Shown here in pieces: positions 52,324 through 59,936 of a stretch of DNA of 64,000 bases. A program made the position numbers and the translations under genes. Location: the NCBI RefSeq assembly GCF_000758585.1, contig NZ_CP009281.1, forward strand, positions 3,968,001-4,032,000, written 5' to 3'. How positions within the stretch are numbered: position 1 is the stretch's first letter; every line of letters starts with the position of its first letter. Under the pieces are notes generated by a model. It saw only the letters and a list, made by a program, of their open reading frames with translations, had not been told where the DNA came from and made no database searches. The DNA comes from Paenibacillus sp. FSL R5-0345. Its GTDB lineage: Bacteria; Bacillota; Bacilli; Paenibacillales; Paenibacillaceae.

Positions 52324-52515
52324 ATTCACGTTTTGTAGCCAACTATTTGTAGAATCTTTATAGTGACTATCGCCGCTGTAGCTTGCAGTAATAGTGTGAT
52401 TACCAACCGTAAGATCTGACGCCTCATAGACCGCTAGTCCCGCTAGGAACAAACGACTTACAGAGGGAACTTCTGCTATAAACGAGACCGTCTTTCCATA
52501 ATCCGAAAAAAAGTC
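52324..52515 (-). pseudogene. Bacterial Ig-like domain remnant
   Basis: About 64 codons encode GKTVSFIAEVPSVSRLFLAG, AVYEASDLTVGNHTITASYS, GDSHYKDSTNSWLQNVN, the C-terminal two thirds of an Ig-like domain of the type repeated in large Gram-positive surface proteins. The rest of the protein is absent and one end runs into second-family repeat P3. Confidence 0.6.
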
Positions 52516-52568
52516 TTTTCGTTCTACTTGTGGTACGGTTCTCCGTATCATAAATAGGGCGAAAATTT
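52515..52568. repeat. Second-family palindromic repeat P3
   Basis: TTTTCGTTCTACTTGTGGTA, CGG, TTCT, CCG and TATCATAAATAGGGCGAAAA form an imperfect palindrome of about 50 bp. This copy shows the whole dyad best. The HxlR stop codon touches its right end. Confidence 0.8.
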
Positions 52569-52981
52569 TAGAAAGTACAATCGTCGAAATTCCGCAAAAG
52601 GCGCTGCTTCAACCCTTCTTCGTTTGTTGTTAGCTCCTGCATGATTGGTATGCTCATATCGGTATTGGTATTGTATTTAAGACCCCAGTGCATAATGGCA
52701 AATACGACTGGAAACAGATCAAGTGCCTTTTGCGTTGGGCGAAACATCGTTTGTGCGCGGTTTGATTTGCCTTCTGTTTTGATGAGCAGGCCTGCTTCAA
52801 TGAGCGATTGGAGCCGCGCACTCAAAATATTGGTAGAGATGCGCTCTGTTGAAGCAAGAAACTCGCGGTAATACCGCTTGTTATGGATTAGGACGTCACG
52901 AAGGATGATCAGGCTCCACGGGTCTCCCCATATATCGAGCGCATAGACGATGGGACAAACGGTTGAAGTTCGCTTTTTCAT
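52568..52981 (-). CDS. HxlR-family winged-helix regulator
   Basis: A 137-residue regulator. CPIVYALDIWGDPWSLIILR, RYYREFLASTERISTNILSA, RLQSLIEAGLLIKTEG is the HxlR signature. The ATG at 52979-52981 has no Shine-Dalgarno sequence. A minus-strand promoter (TTGTAA, 17 bases, TATAAT) would start transcription at about the A of this ATG, so the mRNA is probably leaderless. An operator between the two -35 boxes suggests autoregulation together with control of the divergent SRPBCC gene. Confidence 0.88.
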   Translation of the reverse strand: MKKRTSTVCPIVYALDIWGDPWSLIILRDVLIHNKRYYREFLASTERISTNILSARLQSLIEAGLLIKTEGKSNRAQTMFRPTQKALDLFPVVFAIMHWGLKYNTNTDMSIPIMQELTTNEEGLKQRLLRNFDDCTF

Positions 52982-52988
52982 GAGCAAA

Positions 52989-53033
52989 ATTATACTATTT
53001 GTACTTGCATTTTACAAGTACGTATTCTATACT
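52989..53033. promoter_or_regulatory. Overlapping divergent promoters and HxlR operator
   Basis: Operator: perfect arms GTACTTG (53001-53007) and CAAGTAC (53015-53021) with a 7-base centre. Minus-strand promoter: TTGTAA (53017-53012), 17-base spacer, TATAAT (52994-52989). Plus-strand promoter: TTGCAT (53005-53010), 17-base spacer, TATACT (53028-53033). Both -35 boxes overlap the operator, so one bound dimer could shut both genes. Confidence 0.7.
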
Positions 53034-53073
53034 CTGTTTGCAACTCAACAAATGAGCGAAGGAGATCACTCAC

Positions 53074-53547
53074 ATGAATCATAGTTACAGGACTTCTTTC
53101 ATGGTAGATCAGAGCCCTGAGGAGGTATACGGCGCCATTAATAATGTCCGCGGATGGTGGTCAGAAGAAATTGAAGGCAAGACCGACGAGCTCGGTCAAT
53201 TTAAGCATCACTACCAGGATATCCACCGTTGCACCCTCCAGATCACTGAACTCGTTCCAGGTAAAAAGGTGGTTTGGCACATCGTAGACAACTATTTCAA
53301 CTTCATAGAGGACAATAGCGAATGGAAAGATACTGACGTAATCTTTGAAATCGTCAAGAAGGGCGACAAAACGGAGGTTAACTTTACGCACGTGGGGCTC
53401 GTCCCAGCGTACGAATGCTACACCGTCTGCTCGGACGCCTGGGGCTTAAACATCAATAGCAGCCTGCGAAGCTTGATTAGCGAGGGTATAGGCCAGCCTC
53501 AATCAAACGATCAAATCGTCGAAAAACACGGCCTGGAAAATGCATAG
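53074..53547 (+). CDS. SRPBCC-domain protein
   Basis: A 157-residue START-like SRPBCC protein. RTSFMVDQSPEEVYGAINNV, GWWSEEIEGKTDELGQFKHH, ITELVPGKKVVWHIVDNYFN and EVNFTHVGLVPAYECYTVCS are typical of the AHSA1-like group. These proteins bind hydrophobic ligands. GAAGGAGA precedes the ATG. It is controlled in all likelihood by the divergent HxlR regulator. Confidence 0.87.
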   Translation: MNHSYRTSFMVDQSPEEVYGAINNVRGWWSEEIEGKTDELGQFKHHYQDIHRCTLQITELVPGKKVVWHIVDNYFNFIEDNSEWKDTDVIFEIVKKGDKTEVNFTHVGLVPAYECYTVCSDAWGLNINSSLRSLISEGIGQPQSNDQIVEKHGLENA

Positions 53548-53573
53548 AAATATTCTTCTTTAGACAGAAAATA

Positions 53574-53603
53574 AAAACTCACCCTTTAGAGAGTGAGTTT
53601 TAT
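53574..53603 (+). terminator. Terminator of the SRPBCC gene
   Basis: AAAACTCACCCT and AGAGTGAGTTTT form a stem, followed by ATTTTG. It begins about 27 bases after the stop. Confidence 0.8.
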
Positions 53604-53967
53604 TTTGATTCCATGCATGTGGCACGGACGAGTTGTTTATCCGCTGCATCCCTATCTTCCACCGACCCCCGCTTTATAAGCCCGATGTCGCCCATCCTTT
53701 CAATGACGTAAAAATGCAAAAAAAATCCATCGTATCTATTAACCCTTAGTGCTCTCGTACCCCACTGCCCCAATTACAAGCAACTTTCAGTATCTCCAAG
53801 ACTTTCAGGCCAGAATTACGCCTTACTTATGATAAGGTTCACTATATCACCACAAAAGCAAAAGAACTCTTCATGAGAAATAGCATGAAGAGTTCTTCCC
53901 ATAGAATGGAACATATAAGAGTTAGGCTTTGCATGATTAGCAGATGCACACCTTACTTGCGTCAAAT
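53604..53967. other. Gap with repeat P4 and a hairpin
   Basis: Repeat P4 (53817-53850) and a hairpin AGAACTCTTCATG...CATGAAGAGTTCT (53865-53897) are present. The hairpin probably ends the minus-strand aldo/keto reductase transcript. No gene is seen. Confidence 0.55.
53817..53850. repeat. Second-family palindromic repeat P4 (degenerate)
   Basis: TACGCCTTACTTATGATAAG followed by GTTCACTATATC. It keeps the left half of the palindrome. Confidence 0.6.
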
Positions 53968-54939
53968 TTATACAAATGGATGTGGAATATACAGTTCTTC
54001 TAAACGAGTAATTTCTTCAGAAGTCAATTTAATAGACAACGCCAAAACCGCATCTTCCAGATGGCTGATTTTGGTCGAACCCATAATCGGCGCTGTGACC
54101 TCTTCCTTTTGCAGCAACCATGCAAGTGCAATTTGTGCGCGCGAAATTCCCCGGTTAGCGGCAATTTCCATAACTCTTTCCGCGACTTTGCGATCAGCCT
54201 CTTCCGTTTTATTAAACAAAGCCTTTGCTACCTGGTCATTCTCTGATCGCGCGGTCTGCTCATTCCAATCCCGAGTTAACCGGCCTGCAGCTAAAGGCAG
54301 GTAAGGAGTGACGCCAACTCCCTCGTCTTTGCAAAGGGGGAGCATTTCTCGTTCTTCTTCCCGATAGAGCAGGTTTAATCTATTCTCCATGGAAACGAAC
54401 CGTGTCCAGCCGTTGCGCTCTGCGACATGCTGAGCTTTCGCAAACTGCCATGCCAGCATGGAGGATGCTCCGATATATCTGACCTTGCCCGCCTTAACTA
54501 AATCGTGAAGAGCCTCCATGGTCTCCTCAATTGGCGTATTAGGATCCCACCGATGGATCTGGTACAAATCGACATAGTCTGTTCCGAGTCGTCTTAGACT
54601 GTTATCAATTTCGGTCATGATAGCTTTACGGGAAAGTCCCACAGCATTCGGACCTTTGCGCATCGGAACAAATACCTTTGTTGCTATGACGACTTCGTCA
54701 CGTTGAGCAAAGTCCTTTAGAGCACGCCCGAGAATTTCTTCGCTTGTTCCGTCGGAATACATGTTGGCGGTGCTGAAAAAGTTGATGCCCGATTTGAGTG
54801 CCTTCTTAATGATCGGTCTGCTTTGCTCCTCATCCAGAGACCATGGAGTATTGCCGCGTTCAGGTACTCCGAAGCTCATGGTTCCAAGACTTAACCTTGA
54901 GACCTCTAACCCGCTGCGTCCAAGTTTTACATATTCCAT
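53968..54939 (-). CDS. Aldo/keto reductase with altered catalytic aspartate position
   Basis: A 323-residue NADPH-dependent oxidoreductase of the aldo/keto reductase barrel. VKLGRSGLEVSRLSLGTMSF, the tyrosine in NMYSDGTSEE, lysine in VVIATKVF and histidine in LYQIHRWDPN are in place. The first member of the catalytic tetrad is unusual: FFSTANMY replaces the standard FFDTANxY, so the aspartate is a serine. PIMGSTKISHLEDAV is the cofactor phosphate-binding end. The ATG at 54937-54939 follows AAGGAG at 11 bases. Confidence 0.9.
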   Translation of the reverse strand: MEYVKLGRSGLEVSRLSLGTMSFGVPERGNTPWSLDEEQSRPIIKKALKSGINFFSTANMYSDGTSEEILGRALKDFAQRDEVVIATKVFVPMRKGPNAVGLSRKAIMTEIDNSLRRLGTDYVDLYQIHRWDPNTPIEETMEALHDLVKAGKVRYIGASSMLAWQFAKAQHVAERNGWTRFVSMENRLNLLYREEEREMLPLCKDEGVGVTPYLPLAAGRLTRDWNEQTARSENDQVAKALFNKTEEADRKVAERVMEIAANRGISRAQIALAWLLQKEEVTAPIMGSTKISHLEDAVLALSIKLTSEEITRLEELYIPHPFV

Positions 54940-55032
54940 TTGATTGCACACTCCTTAAGGATATTGGGAAGGCATTCAAGCCTTCAGGTTGTCTACACAT
55001 ATCTCCGTGAGCCAGTGCCACTCGAGACTACG

Positions 55033-55785
55033 TCACCACGGGAGTTGGCGTCTTTCGTTTGAGAATGTGCCCGTCGGACCGTCCTCGTTGAGGAGTGCAA
55101 GGCGCACGGGATGTCGCGCGGCTTGCTCGACGGTGCCCGTGCCCTCAAAGTTGTTGAGATCCGTCGCGGTGAAGCCCGGGCATACCGCATTGACCTTAAT
55201 GCCTGTCGACTCGAGTTCAATGGCAAAGGCGAGCGTAATCGCATTGAGAGCCGTCTTCGAAGGGCTGTAAACGGCGCCGAACATCTTGCGATGTGAATTA
55301 GTCAGATTCGCGTTCAACGTCAGCGAGCCCGAACCGCTTGATACGTTGACGATACGCGCTGTCGGCGCTTCACGAAGGAGCGGCAGCATCGCTTGCGTGA
55401 CGGCGATGACGCCGAACACGTTCGTCTCGAACACTGCTCGCACCTCTTCTAGAGAGGCTACACTTGGGCGCCCCGACTTCCCGACCTCCTCAAGAGGCCT
55501 GCCCGGCTGACCTTGGTGCGATATGCCCGCATTGTTCACGAGCACATCGAGACGACCGAGCTCACTCCGGATGCGCTCTGCCGCGGCGGAGATAGAATCA
55601 TGATTTGTAACGTCGAGTTGGAGACTATGGGCATCCGCTCCGATACTCTTCGCGGCCGTCTCCCCTTTCTCGAGATTGCGGGAGCCGACAAGCACAGTGA
55701 AGCCGTGAGCCGTGAGATCTTTGGCGATTTGAAGACCAATTCCTTTATTGGCTCCGGTGACCAAGGCCACGGGTTTATCCTGCAT
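55033..55785 (-). CDS. Short-chain dehydrogenase/reductase
   Basis: A 250-residue SDR. Motifs: cofactor loop VTGANKGIG, NNAGIS, catalytic serine in NVSSGSGSL and YSPSK with the catalytic tyrosine and lysine. It resembles carbonyl-reductase-type SDRs common in Paenibacillus. The ATG at 55783-55785 follows GGAG at 9 bases. It is divergent from a MarR regulator with a long inverted repeat between, so it is probably the regulator's target. Confidence 0.9.
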   Translation of the reverse strand: MQDKPVALVTGANKGIGLQIAKDLTAHGFTVLVGSRNLEKGETAAKSIGADAHSLQLDVTNHDSISAAAERIRSELGRLDVLVNNAGISHQGQPGRPLEEVGKSGRPSVASLEEVRAVFETNVFGVIAVTQAMLPLLREAPTARIVNVSSGSGSLTLNANLTNSHRKMFGAVYSPSKTALNAITLAFAIELESTGIKVNAVCPGFTATDLNNFEGTGTVEQAARHPVRLALLNEDGPTGTFSNERRQLPW

Positions 55786-55825
55786 AAGAAACAACTCCTT
55801 TAGTGGGGATTTACTGTTCGATACA

Positions 55826-55918
55826 GGTTAATACATCAACTTGGTAGTCGACAGTTTTCTCCGAGGTTGACACATCAACTCAGATACAGGCTAACACCTT
55901 GTGGTTGATGTGTCAACC
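55826..55918. promoter_or_regulatory. Long inverted repeat between SDR and MarR genes
   Basis: GGTTGACACATCAAC (55865-55879) and GTTGATGTGTCAACC (55904-55918) are perfect 15-bp arms 24 bases apart. A third related half, GGTTAATACATCAAC, lies at 55826-55840 in the first orientation. They are strong candidates for MarR operators covering the promoters of both genes. Confidence 0.65.
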
Positions 55919-55934
55919 ATGATATTATACTTGC

Positions 55935-56384
55935 ATGGATATCAAAAAAGTAAACGAAGATGAAATGCGAATATGGAATATGTGGAAAGGCTCCTTTAAA
56001 CGAATCTTCGGTCGCGTTGTTAAGGAGCTTTCTGAACGTACAGGACTATCAGAAGGAGACTTTGGAATACTAGATCGGTTAATCCAATTCGGAGATGGCA
56101 AGCTTCGCCAACAGGAACTAGCCGACTCGATGAACTGGGATAAGAGCAGATTATCCCATCATTTGACGCGGATGGAAAAACGGGGCCTTGTTAAAAGGGG
56201 GCCATTAGACGCAGATCGTGGTGTACAGGTCATCATTACTTCTGCAGGAAAAGCAGCTTTGGATGAGGCCCTGCCCATCGTCTCAATGGCAATACGCAAG
56301 TATTTTCTGGATCAATTAACCGATCAAGACATAGAATCGATTACGAAGCTTGCGGAAAGAACAAAAAGCGACCCTAGCCTCTAG
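55935..56384 (+). CDS. MarR-family regulator
   Basis: A 149-residue winged-helix regulator. LRQQELADSMNWDKSRLSHH, LTRMEKRGLVKRGPLDADRG and VQVIITSAGKAALDEALPIV are MarR signatures. No Shine-Dalgarno precedes the ATG at 55935, and TATACT ends 3 bases before it, so either the mRNA is leaderless or the true start is the ATG at 55965. The divergent SDR is the likely target, possibly induced by a reactive carbonyl or other electrophile. Confidence 0.87.
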   Translation: MDIKKVNEDEMRIWNMWKGSFKRIFGRVVKELSERTGLSEGDFGILDRLIQFGDGKLRQQELADSMNWDKSRLSHHLTRMEKRGLVKRGPLDADRGVQVIITSAGKAALDEALPIVSMAIRKYFLDQLTDQDIESITKLAERTKSDPSL

Positions 56385-56690
56385 TAAAGCCTCGTTAACT
56401 TGATCTCTTCTCTGGGCACTATCCATGCTGTATATTCGAAAACGACAAGGGACTGAACCGGTCTTTCCCTTTATCTGTACCTCCAAGAAACACGCAGCAG
56501 CCCGTTTAATTCGGCTTTTCCGCCAGTCGTGGGTAGCTCACCCCCTTTTCGCCCTACTTATGATACGGTTCATCGCGCTAGGTGAAGGGGCAAGTTAAAG
56601 GGCCATCCTTTGTGGGAATGACCCTTTATTAATCTAGATTTGTTCAGTTGTTATCTTCGTTAACGCCTACATTTTGCTCGCATAAGAGCG
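56385..56690. other. Gap holding repeat P5
   Basis: The composite repeat P5 (56549-56632) is the only structured element. Nothing else is recognised. Confidence 0.5.
56549..56632. repeat. Second-family palindromic repeat P5 with terminator
   Basis: TCGCCCTACTTATGATACGG followed by TTCATCGCG, then GGGGCAAGTT and a hairpin (AAAGGGCCATCC...GGGAATGACCCTTT). The order of parts equals P1. It lies downstream of the dead AraC paralogue. Confidence 0.75.
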
Positions 56691-57545
56691 TTATTTTTTC
56701 TTCACCGGTATCCAAATTTCTCCTGAAATATTCCCATGCCGTGCCATTCCATAATACATTTCGAAACTAGGGCCCTCAACCTGTTCGTATTCAGATGTCG
56801 GAAACCACTCAGAATAGATTCGTTGCCATAGATTTTGAATATCACATTGCGGCTCCGGAAAAATCGCCCACGTTAATGTTGGGACAGAAAGTTTTGTAAA
56901 TCTCTCCGGAATTTCAAGACCCTTAGGTAAATGATAACAGATCATGTATTTGAAAGATTCTTTAGTGTGATCGTAAAGGGCGGCGTGTAACATGGTGTCA
57001 CCAAAACGTCCCAATAAGTTGTTCATAAGATCAACGCTACCATCATCATCACATTTTATACGGAATTGAGGAACTTCAGAGAACGCTGTTTTTTGGTCTG
57101 CATTTATTAATCCATATACTCCAAACATCTCAAAAGAACCTCTTTGCTCAATACGTTAATTCAATTCGACATCCCCTTTTATTGAAATATGAAAGGACAT
57201 TCGAGGATAGGCTTTTAGAGAAACGCCTGTATAGCGTGCAGATGTGGGCATAATACCATGAAGATTCTTAAAGGCCCGTGCAAATGCCTCCAGCGAATCA
57301 TATCCGTATTTCATAGCTACATCAATAACCTTTGAGTCTGTTGTCTGTAGTTCGAATGCCGCCAATGTCAACCGTCGATGTCGAATGTACTCCGATAACG
57401 ATACGCCAGTAATAAATGGAAACATTCTTTGAAAATGATAGGTAGAGCAACAGGCTCTCTATGCTATTTCATCAAATGAAATATTGTCCGCTAGATTTGT
57501 TTCGATATATTCCATGGCGCTATTCATCCTATCCAACCAATCCAT
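56691..57545 (-). pseudogene. AraC-GyrI regulator paralogue with two in-frame stops
   Basis: Reading from the ATG at 57543-57545: MDWLDRMNSAMEYIETNLAD, NISFDEIA, a [23 protein letters not shown], to KGDVELN, a TAA, RIEQRGSFEMFGVYGLINAD, ending EIWIPVKKK. The frame is constant throughout. The TAA stands where the intact paralogue (43184-44056) has a tyrosine (EMNYRI). The GyrI-like domain could still be made from an internal ATG, but the regulator as a whole is dead. Flanks P5 and P6 match those of the intact copy. Confidence 0.82.
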
Positions 57546-57625
57546 CGTATTCCCTCCCTTCAACGTAATTTTATCGGAAATAAAAAATGAATACCTTGCA
57601 ATTTCTGCACGAAAAAGTCAGCAAA

Positions 57626-57661
57626 AAACTTGCCCTTATTTAGGGTACGGTTCACCCCGAT
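57626..57661. repeat. Second-family palindromic repeat P6
   Basis: AACTTGCCCTTATTTAGGGT followed by ACGGTTCACCCCGA. It starts with the same AACTTGCC box as P2 and is upstream of the dead AraC paralogue. Confidence 0.7.
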
Positions 57662-57763
57662 TTATCTTCACCGCGGTACTTCTGTTCCAAGCTCTCAGTG
57701 AATGAACCATAACATAATTCTCATCAGTTGTATGGTTGTTATTAAGCAGATTGCGGAGACCAT

Positions 57764-57931
57764 TTATACAGCACGTTCTCTCATACACTTTCGTCCTGCA
57801 TAGATTTCCTTCTCTATATCATTATGAAATTTAAGCAACAGTTCCTTCTTCAAAGACTCATTAGTTGTCTCTTTTAACTTAATAAATAATTTCAGTAAAT
57901 CATAGGGTAGGAGAGATGAAAACTCATTAAA
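57764..57931 (-). pseudogene. Small disrupted gene of unknown function
   Basis: A minus-strand frame of about 55 codons reads NEFSSLLPYDLLKLFIKLKE, TTNESLKKELLLKFHNDIEK, EIYAGRKCMRERAV and a TAA. It has no start codon in frame, but AAGGAG and an ATG (57925-57927) lie at the right distance one base out of frame. A one-base loss near the start would explain this. The family is unknown; size and charge recall small helical sporulation or regulatory proteins. Confidence 0.4.
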
Positions 57932-58047
57932 TCACTCCTTTTATTTAAAATTTCGCTTGATATATCATTTAATTCCGCAGATACCATACCGACTAAAAGA
58001 GCGTATTTTACTATTTAACTATTTTATTGAAAGGTATCGACTAACAA

Positions 58048-58072
58048 AAAACGCCTTCTTTCGAAGGCGTTG
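58048..58072. terminator. Hairpin terminator
   Basis: AACGCCTTC and GAAGGCGTT form a 9-bp stem around TTTC, with A-rich sequence on the left, functional mainly for minus-strand transcripts. Confidence 0.65.
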
Positions 58073-58090
58073 ATTAGGCTTGTCATCAAA

Positions 58091-58117
58091 TAAAAAAAGA
58101 CCGTTTCGGTCTTTTGT
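58091..58117 (+). terminator. Short hairpin terminator
   Basis: AAAAAAAGACC, GTTTC and GGTCTTTTGT form a stem upstream of the YdcF-like gene. Confidence 0.55.
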
Positions 58118-58188
58118 GCAACTTCGAACACCCCAACTCATGTTACAATACAACCTGAACTCATACTTTACGAAGGCGGTTGATACTG

Positions 58189-58941
58189 TTGATTTACATC
58201 ATCAAATTTGTATACAGCTTTGTGCTTCCTCCAGGACTTTTCATCTTACTACTGCTCGGTCTTGTCATTTGGTTATGGAAAAAGGACCGTCGTCCTGCGC
58301 TTGTCCTGCTTGGCGTTACACTGCTTATGTATTTCTCCATGACTTCCTTAGTCAGCGATGCGTTAATCGGAGGGTTAGAACGAAAATATCCTCAACCGGA
58401 TACATTACAAGGAGATGTCATCGTTGTGCTTGGTGGAGGTGCAAGCTCTGGGACACCGGATATTGATGGCGAGGGCAACTTATATGGATCAGCAGCGAAT
58501 CGGCTAATTACAGCTGTACGACTACATAATTCGAGTGGTTTACCCATCCTATTCTCTGGTGGACAAGTCTTCTCCGACAGCGGCAATGAAGCGGATATCG
58601 CCAAAAGACAACTCCTCGGACTCGGTGTCCCCGAAGAGGATATCCTGACCGACAATCAATCTCTTAACACGGAGCAGAATGCTGAAAATACCGCCGCAAT
58701 TCTACAAAAAAAGGGACTTAAGCGTCCTGTACTAGTCACATCAGGGTTTCATATGCCCCGCTCAATGCAGCACTTCAAGAATGTAGGGCTAACAGCGCAA
58801 GCTTTTCCTACAGATTATATCGCCAGCGCTGAATTTTCGTTGCAACCCTCAAAGCTCACTCCTTCGCCAGGAGCCATCTCCACTACAGGCACAGCCTTGA
58901 AGGAGTATTTAGGTCTTCTTGTTGCTCATCTATTTCATTAG
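58189..58941 (+). CDS. YdcF/SanA-like membrane protein (DUF218)
   Basis: A 250-residue protein with two N-terminal membrane helices (FVLPPGLFILLLLGLVIWLW and ALVLLGVTLLMYFSMTSLVS) and a DUF218 domain: DVIVVLGGGASSG, LPILFSGGQVFSDSGNEADI, SLNTEQNAENTAAIL, VTSGFHMPRSMQHF. Relatives (YdcF, SanA) act in envelope integrity or lipid-carrier recycling; the role here is inferred. TTG at 58189 is preferred since AAGGCGG lies 9 bases upstream. Its 3' end overlaps the convergent YbaK gene by 12 bases. Confidence 0.87.
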   Translation: MIYIIKFVYSFVLPPGLFILLLLGLVIWLWKKDRRPALVLLGVTLLMYFSMTSLVSDALIGGLERKYPQPDTLQGDVIVVLGGGASSGTPDIDGEGNLYGSAANRLITAVRLHNSSGLPILFSGGQVFSDSGNEADIAKRQLLGLGVPEEDILTDNQSLNTEQNAENTAAILQKKGLKRPVLVTSGFHMPRSMQHFKNVGLTAQAFPTDYIASAEFSLQPSKLTPSPGAISTTGTALKEYLGLLVAHLFH

Positions 58942-59403
58942 ATCTGTGAATTTAGCATTGGTTACCCCTGCAAGTAGCTGCGGTGATACATCCATTTGTT
59001 GACCAATTTTCCCGGCGCTAACGGCTATCGTTTCCTGACTTTCTGCGCTGCTATCAATGAACGTTGGATATAGCTTTTTCATACCGACTGGTGAACATCC
59101 ACCACGGATATAACCTGTCCACTTCTGCAAGTCCTTGACTGGCAGCATCTCAATCTTCTTCTCTCCGGCGGCCTTGGCCGCCTTTTTGAGATCCAGCTCC
59201 TCAGCAACCGGTATAACAAATACATAAAGATTGGCTCCGCTATGAGCGACCAAAGTTTTAAAAACCGTCTCTACCGCCTTTCCAATCTTCTCCGCAACTG
59301 CCGTACCATGGATTAGTCCATCCTCATTGTCATACTCAAACACTTCATATCCAATTTTCTTCGCATCTAGCATTCGCATCGCGTTGGTTTTGGTTACTGC
59401 CAT
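58930..59403 (-). CDS. ybaK: Cys-tRNA(Pro)/Cys-tRNA(Cys) deacylase YbaK
   Basis: A 157-residue YbaK/EbsC-type editing enzyme that hydrolyses mischarged tRNA. TNAMRMLDAKKIGYEVFEYD, AVETVFKTLVAHSGANLYVF, PVAEELDLKKAAKAAGEKKI and YIRGGCSPVGMKKLYPTFID are diagnostic, including the GGCSPVG loop. GAGAGG precedes the ATG at 59401-59403. Confidence 0.92.
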   Translation of the reverse strand: MAVTKTNAMRMLDAKKIGYEVFEYDNEDGLIHGTAVAEKIGKAVETVFKTLVAHSGANLYVFVIPVAEELDLKKAAKAAGEKKIEMLPVKDLQKWTGYIRGGCSPVGMKKLYPTFIDSSAESQETIAVSAGKIGQQMDVSPQLLAGVTNAKFTDLMK

Positions 59404-59499
59404 ATTTGATCTACCTCTCTTTAATCTATTCGATACTATATGGTCAAAGAGGCCCCAAAGCCAACATGGCTCACAGGACCTCTTATTGCTGCGTTCCCA

Positions 59500-59751
59500 T
59501 TAATCTCTGGGATAATTAATTTGCATAATATCCATAAACGGAACTTTTTCGATACCTTCGTTTTTACTGACGTGTACTTTTCCAGTCCGCGAATCCATTT
59601 CTACAATCGTTCCGCGCACCTGTTCTTCTTTTCCCCATACGGTTAATAAGATCTCAGAACCTTCTTGCTTGGCTTCAACTAACTGATTGCCTAGCTCCTC
59701 AAGTACAAACTCATCTCTCGTGGGCCGTTTGGCCACTTTTGCTTTTGCCAC
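59500..59751 (-). CDS. YolD-like protein
   Basis: An 83-residue protein of the YolD-like group. TRDEFVLEELGNQLVEAKQE, ILLTVWGKEEQVRGTIVEMD, GKVHVSKNEGIEKVPFMDIM follow the family pattern of a helix and a small beta barrel. The GTG at 59749-59751 follows GGAGG at 6 bases. YolD proteins often accompany DNA-repair genes, which fits the alkylation-repair operon next door. Confidence 0.8.
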   Translation of the reverse strand: MAKAKVAKRPTRDEFVLEELGNQLVEAKQEGSEILLTVWGKEEQVRGTIVEMDSRTGKVHVSKNEGIEKVPFMDIMQINYPRD

Positions 59752-59809
59752 TCTACTCCTCCAATAAGCGATTACGGGTATTAAGTATACAAGCATAAAC
59801 GCCTTCGAT

Positions 59810-59823
59810 GTCCTTATAAGGAC
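59810..59823. promoter_or_regulatory. 14-bp perfect palindrome
   Basis: GTCCTTATAAGGAC lies upstream of the YolD-like gene. It is a possible repressor site; no regulator is assigned. Confidence 0.35.
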
Positions 59824-59936
59824 ACCATGCGAATATACGAGAAATATAAGACATAAAGTATTGCGTGAATCTTATACGTTCTTATATTTTTAAATACTAA
59901 GTATGAATGCTCTCGTTTATTATATCATGTTTCAGT

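Larger units (their letters stand above)
57546..58047. other. Gap with repeat P6 and a small disrupted gene
   Basis: Repeat P6 lies at 57626-57661 and a small disrupted frame at 57764-57931 (separate entry). The remainder shows no recognisable feature. Confidence 0.45.

Noticed and set aside
53161..53391. Minus-strand frame inside the SRPBCC gene
   Set aside because: Antisense shadow of a well-supported gene.
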